Below, piece after piece: positions 53,756 to 64,000 of a stretch of 64,000 bases of DNA. The translations under genes and the position numbers were made by a program. Source of the DNA: Anadara kagoshimensis. Taxonomy: Eukaryota; Mollusca; Bivalvia; Arcoida; Arcidae. The DNA is taken from the NCBI GenBank assembly GCA_021292105.1, contig CM037870.1:65928515-65992514 (forward strand). The letters run 5' to 3'. Below the pieces are notes generated by a model. It was not told the DNA's origin. It worked only from the letters and a program-made list of their open reading frames with translations, and did no database searches. Numbering within the stretch: position 1 is the stretch's first letter; each line of letters opens with the position of its first letter.

Positions 53756-55103
53756 GTAAAACGTTGACAAATCTGTACGATAACATTGTAGTATATAGTA
53801 GTTTGAAATATACACTCGTGGGTCATTGTGCTCACTAAAACAACCACAATTGGGGAAACACGAAAAATAATGGAATTCTATGTTCATATGTCAAAACATA
53901 CCACCCCTGACAAAGTCTCAAGTCCATGGTCCACCTGATGTTGTTACTTTTCTAAATAAATGAAAGACACGTGGCAGACTGGGATTATATTTCTAAATCC
54001 TCGCTCGTTTTATTTGTGCCTTCCGTTCAAACCCGCATGTAATATTATATAATCTATGATGTTTCTTTTAAGACGTTGCACATATAACATGGGTAATAAT
54101 TTAAAGCTGATTAGTTTCATTTGATATTATTAAATTTTTGAATTTTTTATACTATTTTTATCCCGACAAGATTATAGATATATATTTAATGTTTTACTTC
54201 TTCATGTTTTATTGCATGTAATATTTGACTTTCAGAAACTAGCTCACTTATTGACCTCATCTACTATGTATAATTTGTAAAAAATTGTCGCGCTCTATTA
54301 TGATTTGAAAATTTTAGGTGTCGTTAAAATAACATTTTTCTAATATTATCTGTCGATAAAGATACTAATAACTTAATACCTGTTCTTCACCTTTAAATAT
54401 ATAGGTAAACAATTTGACCTGTCCGCTTGACCTTTCATTTCAATATTTATTGTGGACAAGTGAATTTATGTATAGGTATTACATGGTTTTATTTTGTCTA
54501 CATAATGCAAACACTACACAAAGACCCTGTATATACCTGATTAACTTTGAATCCTACTACCTATTTATCTGGTGGATCCTTTTGTTTAAATATTCCTAAT
54601 GAAAGGTCAAACAGACAGGTCAAAGTTGTTTACCTATACATTTACCCGTGGTTATGGTCTGTAAAATACAAATAACTATCCTTATAAACTTGTTGACCCT
54701 TTTCTTTCGTGACTATGAACTTGTAACTCTTTATGATATTACATTGAAGTAGCTTTACCGGGGAAATATTTTCTGCTAGTCTTTGTATAGAAAACCAGAA
54801 CTAAGTTATCCATTTTATTTATATTCATTAAACTCAACAAAATTTGAAAATGTTCTTAAAATCTCCGAATATGTACAGCTTATCATTAACAACAGTTAAA
54901 TATTGATAACAGATATATTAGAACATAAAACAACACCCTCTAGGATTTACAGCGGTAAAACTGACAAATGTACCTATAAGCGCTTGAGAGAAAATATACC
55001 TTTTAATGTTGACGTTAGTTACACTTAGAAAACTTGTAATCGTAAGGACTCAAAGTATAGATTTATAAAAAGCGTTATGTCCCCTCACCTTTTAAATGTA
55101 AGT
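53756..55103. other. Intergenic stretch with no gene seen
   Basis: Between the 49-bp array and the SINE. Apart from the MITE at 54395-54643 I see no coding frame, splice pattern or recognised repeat. Confidence 0.6.
54395..54643. mobile_element. ~250-bp MITE with ~44-bp inverted ends
   Basis: AAATATATAGGTAAACAATT and TTGACCTTTCAT at the left recur as reverse complements ATGAAAGGTCAAACAGACAG and GTTTACCTATACATTT at the right, with a few mismatches and one indel. No coding potential. Confidence 0.8.
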
Positions 55104-55483
55104 GAGGCCGCGGTGGCCTAATGGATAGTAACGTACGTACATCTACAAATCCAGGGTCTTTCACCACTGTGAGTTCTAGACCCGCTCAGACCACATGTGA
55201 GAAAGTGAATTTTCCTTGCCGCTGTCCTTTACTGGCTCACCCGGTGTCAGTATAATATGACTGCGGGAATGGTACGCTTTGCGGCGTATTGACTCGGTGA
55301 GCTAGCACCTTAAAGTCGCCATGATTGCGCGCTGGTATACGGCAGAACATACAACACACTCGCACTTCACATGCATACGCGACCTTATTCATAGATTAAG
55401 CCATAGAGATTAATAAAGTAGTTCTCGTTGCGAATAGTTGAAAAATTGCTAATGCGTATTAAACAACATTCAACCAACCAAAC
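55104..55483 (+). mobile_element. tRNA-derived SINE, second copy
   Basis: Head GAGGCCGCGGTGGCCTAATG with A box, B box as degenerate GTGAGTTCTAGACCC, body sharing CACATGTGAGAAAGTGAATT with the 47-kb copy, and tail AACATTCAACCAACC. It ends about 120 bp from the stop codon of the minus-strand serpin. Confidence 0.9.
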
Positions 55484-55574
55484 TTTATATATAATTGACA
55501 GGAATTAGAGAAATTCTAAATATATTAGTTATAATGAAAAACACAAAAGGCAGAGATACAGGTATTGTACAGAA

Positions 55575-55580
55575 TTTATT
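55575..55580 (-). terminator. Polyadenylation signal of minus serpin
   Basis: AATAAA on the minus strand, 27 bp after the stop codon, in a TTGAATAAATT context like that of the paired gene. Confidence 0.75.
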
Positions 55581-55606
55581 CAAAATACCAATGAAAGTAT
55601 ACTATT

Positions 55607-56772
55607 TCAATTTTGTTTTTTCACATACCGACCCATAAAAAGAATAGTTCCACTTTGTTTTTCTGTAATCAAAAATATAAATGGATGGTTTGCATTAAAT
55701 TCTAGAGGGGGTTGCATTGATCCTCCAAAAACCCCAATAATAGTAACAGCTGCAGCTTCTGTCCGCTCCTCATCAACACTCACAAACGCTTTATGTATTA
55801 CTTTATCGACTTTTAAACCGGACGGATTTACGAACATATTGCTGAAGTCTGCTAATCCAGAAAACAAGTCGGTTATCCCAAATTGCTTTAAAGAATTTTT
55901 TAAGTTTTCAAAACTAGATCTCATTTCAAATTTAGGAATGGATATGTTCGTTTCTTGTTCTCGTAAGCTTGATGAAATAGTTGCCAGGGCGTCAGCAGTT
56001 AATTTGGTCTCTAAATCTGCCACACCATCTATTTTGTTAGGCAAAATGATCAGCATATTAAAGTCACCTCCTCTGTACGGCAACTCCAGAACTTTGCAAT
56101 TATATTCTGTATTTACTCCCGAGCGAAATTTTTTCGTTTTCATATTCATCATTTCTACTTTTTCGCTTTCGGCTGAAGAGATAAAGAAATCGCGAATCTT
56201 CGTATTAGTTCTGTTAAATTCCATATCCCAACTGCCTTTGAAGTAAATTGCATTGACAAGAAACATAATGGAATCTCTAGTTAGACTGCCTTTCGGTAAG
56301 ATGTCTTTTATCAAGTTATTGGTTTTATTACTAGCCCACTCATTTATGTATAGTCTTGATGCTTCCGGTTGACCTAAAAAGTCCAATGGTTCTACCTCAG
56401 TTCCGTAATAGCGTTTAGCGTCCATCATGTATTGTTGCTTTAACGCAAATTCTAGCTTTGGAAATAGTCGATTTGCAATAGCTACAATGATAACATCATT
56501 AGTCAAAGCTTTATTTAGATACTCCTGTAATTGTTTATATTCTTGATGGACGTTTCTTCTTACTCCGTTCAAGTGTAACGCGGACATGATTTGACTTTCT
56601 GTGTTTCCACCTGTTCCTAACATTGTCAACATCAAAGCCGCCATTACACTAAATGCTGACATGAACTTCTTTCCGCTTTCATCTCCGTCCGGTTTTGAAA
56701 TCTTAAATAATGAAACAGAGAATTCAGTGATTGAACCGTTTAATGCATCAAGTTTTGGTGCTGGTGTTGTTT
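55607..56772 (-). CDS. Minus serpin exon 3: whole serpin domain
   Basis: Acceptor TTTTGCAG sits immediately before AAACAACACC; the methionine a few codons upstream (MFYF) lies in the intron. The frame is uninterrupted to TGA at 55607. All serpin landmarks are present. Confidence 0.95.
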
Positions 56773-58404
56773 CTGCAAAATAAAACAAAATGATAGGTAA
56801 AAAGAAAAATAATTTGTAAATTTCTTAAGAATGAAATCATTCATAACGAAGATAGATAATTCACGTTTTAATACAGAGAAACAGTATCTGTAATGAATTT
56901 TGCTGTTGATTATTATTAATTTTGTTATTTGCTACCGGCGTCTTTCGTGTGCAGCTCCAATAGACTAAAATGTTTCACTATGAATGCAACTGATGAGGGG
57001 ATCAGTAACCAATTTGATGATTGATAAACCGTTGTTTTTCTGTTCTACGACATTAATTGCATTTTGTAGTCAGTATTACGGTTAGAAATGTTCGACAAAA
57101 TTTAAATAACTTGCTATTGTACTAAGGCGAGAAATTAAAATGACACTTATATTAAGGTTTAAATATAAATACTTTTCTTGTTACTTTCAATTACACTGAA
57201 ATCCTATAATCCTTCGGTTCCTGAGAAAATAGCCAAAAAATTATAGGAAACAAAAATGACCCAAATCAAATTTTGACATCACCTCAGAGGCGTTATAGAA
57301 ATTTCTAATTGTAACATCAATTCTAAAATTATATTAAGTTAATCGAACATCAAAACATAAAACAATGTAACTAAAGAGGCATGTACTTGGCAACTACCGA
57401 TGTAAACAAAACACGGGGTATAATGATAAAAGCAGACAGACAAGTGAAGATTAAAAGGAAAAAAAATGCGGATGATGATTATATACATTTCTAGTATATA
57501 TGCGACAATGTCCAGAGATGTAATTATTCTGCATTATTTTTTTCTGCCGGGCTTATTTAAAACTTTTATATATCAGTTTTATAACATTATATCCAACCAT
57601 TTCTCTTATTTTCAAACAAGTAGGCAATACATATGCCCCATTTAAGAATTTATAAAAGCCTTATCGTACAACAGATCCAAAAATCCATGTACATATATAC
57701 TATTCGATAAATTCAGAAAACATATTTTTTTAATTAATTATCTTGATTTTAATAAACAAATCTAAATTTAAAATATATGTTTAAAAAGAGAACTGTGTAT
57801 TGCGGATAGTTTTTTATCAATAATACTCATACATAATCCTAAAAAAAATAATTTTAATTGTTGACGAGAACACATCGATGTCAATAAACCATTAAATTGC
57901 ATTCGACGGAGATCAGAATTTGCATTTTTAAATTATAATTTATTTACCTTTTACCCTTCCGATCCCTTTTAGATAGCCAAATGCATTGCCTCTTTGCCAC
58001 CAGGAGTGTAAATGTCTCCCAAAATATCTGCTATATATTGGTGTCGATGACAATATACCTACAATATAAAAATATATTTTTATGTCCTAAAAAGCCAAGA
58101 TTTTCATTTAACATGGTATATGTTATCAGATTGTGATATCGACATTACGACAACTATTATTAGAGGAGGTGAAGCAACGTGTATCTATTCTAAGGTTTAA
58201 ACGGAATAAATCAGTGAATTACTTGTTAAACTATATTTCATAAACCCATACCTCTGAAAAATCTTAGTATTTGATAAAGTTTTATATTCATTTTTTTTAA
58301 TTTTAACTCTGCATTCAATTTAGAGAAAAATCTGATTTGATTAACATGTAACTATACAACATACCAAAAACGCAAATGAACCCCAAACATAATGATAAAT
58401 CAAT
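55607..58404 (-). CDS. Secreted serpin (three exons), start codon apparently lost
   Basis: Exons 58365-58404, 57948-58058 and 55607-56772, all GT/AG with phase 1 joins. Exon 3 encodes a full serpin core of about 390 residues: LVNAIYFKGSW, CKVLELPYRGGDFNMLIILP, hinge DEERTEAAAVT and signature FNANHPFIFLI ending FMGRYVKKQN. Exon 1 encodes DLSLCLGFICVF, a signal-peptide core, but its first codon is ATT where the paired gene has ATG. There is no in-frame ATG between it and an upstream TAA. Serpins inhibit serine or cysteine proteases. In the reactive loop, counting from the hinge puts P1-P1' at about Gly-Ser, and P15 is Arg instead of Gly, so inhibitory capacity is uncertain. Divergent partner of the plus-strand serpin. 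Confidence 0.88.
57948..58058 (-). CDS. Minus serpin exon 2: linker
   Basis: Acceptor TGTAG and donor GTAAAT, 111 bp, phase 1-1. Encodes ILSSTPIYSRYFGRHLHSWW and QRGNAFGYLKGIGRVK. Unlike the plus gene's glycine-tyrosine-rich linker in sequence, but occupying the same exon slot. Confidence 0.7.
58365..58404 (-). CDS. Minus serpin exon 1: signal peptide without ATG
   Basis: 40 bp ending at donor GTATGT, the same length, phase and donor as the plus gene's exon 1. Encodes (I)DLSLCLGFICVF versus MDLKLRIAFLCIC. The initiator position reads ATT. Confidence 0.65.
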
Positions 58405-60056
58405 AATCAGCACCGGTGTATTAACTTCAGCAAATTAGACTATAGTCCTATAAAGGTACTGGACTGATATTTATCTCTTGGCAGTTTTTTTTTTTTTGTG
58501 TCCTTGCGTTCAAAAACGCACGTAGCATTTCCTAAATCTGTTGTACGTGAAACGTGACAAGTTATTTTAATTTGATTGGCTAATTTTAATATGGTCGCTT
58601 ATTGCTCTAAGCATGTCCGGCAATTCGGATTAATAATAATATTTATGAACAGGATCTAACACGTTTCATTTTAAATTTTATGTGACATTCAGGTATAGGC
58701 AAAAATACAAGAAACTGAAGGCGACATTTGACATTGCGTATTCATTTCACATTTTCAACAATGCCATGTAGATCGCAGTTGTTTTCATTGTAGGGTAAAC
58801 CGTGATTATAAAAGCAAAATTTCACCTAAAGCTAATATTGTGTTCAGTACCTTTTTTCGCCTATTTAAATCTTGATTTTACATATATATACAACTATACT
58901 AAATTGCAAATTATAATATAGCAACACCTTTTAACCGGAAGGTTAGTTTGGACATTTGTCAATAGGGCTTCAAGTTTATCACGCCACTAAATATATATAT
59001 AATAAATTAGGATCAATAAGCTGCCTTCTGAATTTTAAAACAAAGTCATCAACTTAAGATAACGATTCAAGTCATCATCTTGGCGGACTCATACACCGCA
59101 AAATGATATTTTGTATTTACTTCTAACTCCATTAAGTAGCGGTGATATTATAAAGATGATCTCAATACTAAATATACATGATTAATAGCTACAAAGTATT
59201 ATGGCCGTCATCACAGTATTGTTGATAAGTTTGATGCCTCTGGCATCAGGATTGCCCTTAATATATTTGACGTCTCATAGTTCCATGTTCTTCTCACACA
59301 ATTTTGAATACACACGTGACTGGTGTAGCTAGCTAAACAGGAGGTGATTACCCTTACGGAACACCCGGCTCACTTCCCTGGTGGAAGTTCACGTGTCTAA
59401 CCTAACTTGTCAGTTCCAACGTTTTTACTTTGCTTCTGGATTGTGATTCGGACATGGATTAGTATGTTTGTTTTTGATACATATTTTATGTTTCGTTCAA
59501 AGTTTTTTAACTTTTATAATTATTTATAACTCCATACTTCCGTAACATAAAATAGCGAATCAATTAGAACGAAATGATGGGTAATATATAAAGAATTACA
59601 ACCGATTTAAACAAAAGTTTAATGTTCCAAGAATATGACGCAATACAATTTTATAACAATATATTAAGAGAGTTACATAGCTGCATACACTGGTATTATC
59701 ATGTTATAATATTTGACAAAGAAATGTATCTTTCAATTTTTAACATGTTATTTCCTACGTAATATAACACTAATCGAACGAAATTTAAAAACATCATATA
59801 TGAGTCATCAACTTCTGGGTTTTTTTTCATTACGCCACATGTGCACATAAAAATATAAAAATATATAAACCAATCATCTTAAACTAATAACTCATGTTGG
59901 ATATGTAACGTAATAAACATAAACCGGATTATGTGCATTTACGTGAGTATTTAAACGAATTAAGACTCATAAAACAAGGATGACATTCCCGGCTCTTAAA
60001 AACGTGCGTATGATATTGTTTAAAGTGACTGAAATAGTTGTAAGACAAGATTGGCC
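58405..60056. promoter_or_regulatory. Shared interval between divergent serpins
   Basis: 1.65 kb between the two first exons. Contains the full-length family A copy at 59201-59478 and otherwise AT-rich DNA without coding frames. Both promoters are expected here by position; no specific element was recognised. Confidence 0.45.
59201..59478 (-). mobile_element. Family A full-length copy between the serpin genes
   Basis: Reads from ATGGCCGTCATCACAGTATT through ATTTGACGTCTCATAGTTCC, GTGTAGCTAGCTAAACAGGA, GGAACACCCGGCTCACTTCC to GGATTAGTATGTTTGTTTTT. It occupies much of the 1.65-kb interval shared by the divergent serpins. Confidence 0.85.
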
Positions 60057-60096
60057 ATGGATTTGAAACTTCGCATAGCTTTTCTTTGTATCTGTG
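60057..60096 (+). CDS. Plus serpin exon 1: signal peptide
   Basis: 40 bp, MDLKLRIAFLCIC plus one base, donor GTATGT. Identified by exact phase fit to exon 2 and by homology to the minus gene's first exon. Confidence 0.82.
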
Positions 60097-60646
60097 GTAT
60101 GTAATTTTATGATAAAACATTAATTGAAGCATATCGTTCTGGAATTTTCAACACACAATCTTGCTCTTATTTATTTTGGGTTGTTTGTCAGGTTATATAC
60201 GATCATATTAATCTTCATTTAGTTTACATTTGTCCCATTTAGATTGTTTTGTAATATTATTTTTGCTGAATTGCTGAAAATGAGTAAAATAGGTAATCGT
60301 GTAGTTTTTTCTAAGTTGTTTTTGTTTTAATGACGCTCGGTTGGTTGGTCTAAAACTAACTCATACGGTGTTCAATATTCTGGTTTACTTTTCCGTAATG
60401 TAGTAGATTAAAGTAAAATCTAATTATGACATATACGCGCTTATAAGCAAAGACCTTCCACAATAAATAAGATTCTTACTTGAACTTGATTTAGGTCGGA
60501 CCAGCAGCGGTGCAACGCCGTGGGATTGAAGCCTTACCTACTATAAAATATATACCCCTCTATAACAAACAATTTTTATATTGACAATGTGTAATTTTAT
60601 TTTGTAAAGATCGTCTACAGTATTGTTTAATTGCTAATTATTGTCA

Positions 60647-60702
<56 letters not shown>

Positions 60703-63646
60703 TCTTTAAAATTTAGAAGGAAATAAAAAAACCGTAACAGGACATTTAATTCATTTTAATTTTCGGTAAATAAACCAGTTATAATATCTGATGTTTTTTT
60801 GTTTTTTTAAATGAAAATGATTCTCAATTATTCAATTAATGATTGAATTCACTTTAATCTAGTGATTAGCATAGATAAGCTATGTAACTTGTCTGTTGCT
60901 ATGACAAAAACCCAGCAAAAGACTACAATAAGCTCTGATTAATTATTAATTAGATTCGTTTTCTTGTAGTCGGTTGCCTTTGTGGCTATTGAACAGAAAA
61001 CTGTATTTTGTAAATTTCCTGATTCTATATTCAAAAACATTTACAACAGTCCTTTAGGTATGATATATATTGAGTTTATAACCTTGAGATAAGTGTAATG
61101 AAATATATTCTTTCATTAAGCCATTTAGGATTTGGTAAATTTTTAATAAATGTACTTATGTGAACTTGGTTGTGATTAGTTAGTAATAACGATTAAAAAA
61201 AGGACATCTCATTGCCAAATCATGTAAACATTGGCGATAACAAAACAGGATGAATATGATGTTGTTCATCTCCAGGTTGTTGGTAAACGAGTACCATATA
61301 TAAACCCTGGCACTACACACATCAATAAGCACACATCACAACATCAACATCCACTCCAGGTTTCAATGAATCGAAGCTGGTATTTTTATAACCATCGCGC
61401 ATTGGATTGTTTCGTCACATTAAGAAATAAGATTCTGAAAAGTTCTTTATGTTCTAGAATCACAGTTACATTCATTTGTTCGGCAAATGCGATTTGTAAT
61501 AGCAAACATTATTAATTGTATTACATAATTATGTTAATAGAAGAAATCTTAGTCTCGTTGTCTGACCAGTATCAACTTGTTTTCCCCGCTGCATACAAGC
61601 ATATACAGAATTATAAGGCACTATTTAAATGATGTGTTGTAACAATATACGTTTTGACAAATCGATGGTAACGTGTTTTATCTGACATCAAAATGCAATG
61701 CACAGTTTATAAAATGAATGATTTGGGATCAAACAAAAACAAACATAATGATATGTATGTATATCCATATCATAATTCAAAATCAAAGTAAAAACTTTGA
61801 AACTGTAATATTATGTGAAACATATGTTTAACGTTAAATTCCACCAAGAAAATGAGACCGGGTGCTTTTCGAACCTAATGAAAATTGTTTATGGTTTATA
61901 TTTAAGTATTATGCCTGACATTAGTCAAGGGAGGAAAATTTGGAAGACTCGAAGACATCTTGTGGGCAGGCGGTAATGGCTACGGATATGGGTATGGCAA
62001 CCCAACAAACACAGGTAATGTTTAGACTTTAATGGGTAAATTTAATAAATAGCTATAACACAATAACAAAATACATATTTGGATAATGTTATCAAACTCT
62101 TATCAATTTTATATTTCTGCATCAAGAAACATATTTTTTTAGCATTGATTTTACTAGCTACCTTCTTAAAAAAAACGCATAGAAATTAGTACATTTCAAA
62201 TACACAGGTGTCAGGTGTCTTTATGTTTAAAAAAGTAATTCGTTCCAACTATTTGAACAATAAATATTATAACGGTCACCGAATTTCTAAACATTCGAGA
62301 TGATTTATCAAACTATGACCATATTATCTTGTGTCTCATCTTACCTAAAAGCACGATGTTTAACAATAAGCAAAAACAAACATACTAATCCATGTCCAAA
62401 TCTAAATCAGCATAATCAGCTAGTTTTTACTTCGGCAAGGTTTGCAAACACGAATTCTAAATGCATAACATTTACTTTCGCAGAAACTACCACTTCAACA
62501 CCAGCAGCTACACTTGATGCATTAAAAGATCCAATCACCAAATTTTCAGTTTCGTTATTTAAGATTGCAAAACCGGACGGAGATTCAAACGGCAATAAGT
62601 TTATGTCACCATTTAGTGTAATGACGGCTTTGATGTTGACAATGTTAGGAACCAGTGGGAACACAGAAAGTCAAATCATGTCCGCGTTACAGTTGAATGG
62701 GGTCAGTGGAAACGTCAATCAAAAATATAGACAGCTACAGGATTACCTGAATATGGCTTTAACTAATGACGACATTATTGTAGCAATTGCTAATAGACTT
62801 TTCCCGAAGCTTGGATTTGCATTGCTACAACAATACATCATCGACGCTGCACGTTACTACGAAACTGGAGTAGCACCACTTGACTTTGATGGTCAACCGG
62901 AAATCTCCAGGCAATACATTAATGAATGGGCAAGTAATCAAACCAATAACATCATTAAAGATATCTTACCCTTTGGTAGCATAACCGGGAATACCATTAT
63001 GATTCTGGTCAATGCAATTTATTTTAAAGGTAGTTGGCAAATCGAATTTAACAAAACCAATACAATAGTCAGTACTTTCCATGTCTCTTCTACAATTACG
63101 GAAAAGGTTAAAATGATGAAGATGAGAACGGCGAAATTGAGATCGGGTTTAAATACAGATTTTGATTGTAAAGTACTGGAGTTGCCGTATAAAGGAGGAA
63201 ACTTTAACATGGTGATCATCTTGCCCAATTCTATCGATGGTATAGCAGGTTTGGAGAATGCGTTAACTGCAGAGGCATTTGCATCTATATTTGCTAGTTT
63301 ACAGGAACAAAGAACTGATATATCTATTCCTAAATTTGAAATGCTCTCCAGTTTCGAAAATTTAAACGACTCTCTTCAGCAACTTGGAATAACGGACTTG
63401 TTTACTGGATTGGCTGACTTCAGTAATATGTTTGTAAATCCGTCTGGTTCGGCTGTTGATAAAGTAATACATAAAGCGTTTGTAAGTGTTGACGAGGAGG
63501 GAACAGAGGCAGCAGCTTCAACAGCTGTGGTAATCACAAAGTCATTATTTGTGTTCAATGCAAACCACCCGTTCTTGTTTTTGATAAAAGAAAAACAGAC
63601 TGGGGCTATTCTTTTCATGGGTCGGTATGCGAGAAAACAAAATTGA
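60057..63646 (+). CDS. Secreted serpin (three exons)
   Basis: Exons 60057-60096, 61925-62014 and 62484-63646, all GT/AG with phase 1 joins. ATG at 60057 has a favourable context (GCCATGG) and starts MDLKLRIAFLCIC, a signal peptide. Exon 2 adds a short Gly/Tyr-rich linker. Exon 3 holds the serpin domain: LVNAIYFKGSW, CKVLELPYKGGNFNMVIILP, hinge DEEGTEAAASTA, signature FNANHPFLFLI and FMGRYARKQN. The canonical hinge suggests an inhibitory serpin. The loop after the hinge (VVITKSLFV) is about three residues shorter than in alpha-1-antitrypsin or the paired gene, placing P1 near Lys or Ser. The long open frame starting at 62300 is not the gene start, because it runs through intron and a repeat fragment. 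Confidence 0.92.
60652..60700. repeat. (AT)n microsatellite in serpin intron 1
   Basis: About 48 bp of TA dinucleotides. Confidence 0.95.
61725..61870 (+). mobile_element. Family A 5' fragment in serpin intron 1
   Basis: CAAACAAAAACAAACATAAT, AATCAAAGTAAAAACTTTGA and GAGACCGGGTGCTTTTCG. Ends about 55 bp before serpin exon 2. A shorter fragment lies at 62370-62425 in intron 2. Confidence 0.75.
61925..62014 (+). CDS. Plus serpin exon 2: Gly/Tyr-rich linker
   Basis: Acceptor CATTAG, donor GTAATG, 90 bp, phase 1-1. Encodes KGGKFGRLEDILWAGGNGYG and YGYGNPTNT. Low-complexity tail between signal peptide and serpin core. Confidence 0.78.
62484..63646 (+). CDS. Plus serpin exon 3: whole serpin domain
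   Basis: Acceptor TTTCGCAG before AAACTACCACTTC; stop TGA at 63644-63646. The domain is continuous with no frameshift and is highly similar to the minus-strand exon 3. Confidence 0.96.
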
Positions 63647-63670
63647 ACTTTCAACCTTTCTTTGCATTTG

Positions 63671-63676
63671 AATAAA
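63671..63676 (+). terminator. Polyadenylation signal of plus serpin
   Basis: AATAAA 25 bp after the stop, in TTTGAATAAACTT context matching the minus copy. Confidence 0.8.
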
Positions 63677-64000
63677 CTTTGCTTTATACACACTATTATG
63701 TTTTAAACAATTGAAATTTGATCATCATATTACAGAATGTGTCTTTCTGTCACACTCTTTTCAACTGTCTGAGAAAAAGAAAATATTCTTGAACATCTTT
63801 GACAAAATATTAAAATATTTGTTTCGTTTGGTACGCCAGAACACAGATCTTATATAATTGACATTACCCCTGGATTCTAAATAACAATGCAAAAAACTAA
63901 AATATTTATGAATTCAACATTATCTTCTGAATGATTTCTTTATTTCTAATTGATATAATCCATTTAAAACGATTAATAAAGGAACAATTTTCATCATATG
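63677..64000. other. Downstream flank of plus serpin
   Basis: AT-rich, no coding frame or recognised repeat seen. Confidence 0.5.

Noticed and set aside
55839-56246. 135-codon plus-strand frame
   Set aside because: Antisense shadow of the minus serpin exon.
56773-56788. Methionine MFYF as start of the minus serpin
   Set aside because: It lies in the polypyrimidine tract before the TTTTGCAG acceptor and lacks a signal peptide; upstream exons fit in phase.
62300-62483. N-terminal 61 codons of the long open frame leading into the plus serpin
   Set aside because: They run through a family A fragment (AAACATACTAATCCATGTCC) and a clear splice acceptor. The real N-terminus comes from exons at 60057 and 61925, which fit in phase.

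Overview
The window looks like nuclear DNA of a bivalve mollusc, possibly a mytilid. The evidence is AT-rich introns with canonical GT/AG splice sites, animal gene families (a heparan sulfate N-deacetylase/N-sulfotransferase, an LDL-receptor-like membrane protein and two secreted serpins), and a dense load of mollusc-style repeats. These include tRNA-derived SINEs, a roughly 270-bp dispersed element in more than 20 copies, and an element starting with an 'acaagaggcccaat' motif with central tandem repeats. Species cannot be fixed from sequence reading alone.

Layout. (1) 215-19326, minus strand: a complete 12-exon NDST gene, read exon by exon. Exons 2-12 are open and join in phase. The large first coding exon carries four apparent single-base deletions, so the locus is either a young pseudogene or has local consensus errors. 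Its introns hold many copies of the dispersed element, a 12-copy 65-bp tandem repeat, and a decayed second copy of exon 2. (2) 19327-19714: a 388-bp head-to-head promoter interval. (3) 19715-37912, plus strand: an 11-exon gene for a type I membrane protein made of signal peptide, one six-bladed YWTD propeller, EGF, Sushi, transmembrane helix and a short tail with an FxNxxY motif. It has a possible alternative last exon encoding a secreted form. Intron 3 holds a large inverted repeat with arms of about 1.3 kb. (4) 37913-55500: a transposon-rich desert. It contains a 2.78-kb terminal-inverted-repeat element with 6-bp target duplications, a decayed PIF/Harbinger transposase, SINEs, a nearly 2-kb element with tandem core repeats, and an array of about 41 copies of a 49-bp repeat. 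(5) 55575-63676: two three-exon serpin genes arranged head-to-head. They are clearly an inverted duplicate pair. The minus copy has ATT where the plus copy has its start ATG.

The most notable repeat observation is that the 49-bp and 37-bp tandem arrays, plus a short degenerate run near 3.8 kb, are all expansions of the same terminal segment of the dispersed element. One transposon end has therefore seeded tandem arrays at least three times within 64 kb. I found no CRISPR array, operon, or bacterial or viral coding region. Percent identities were judged by eye.
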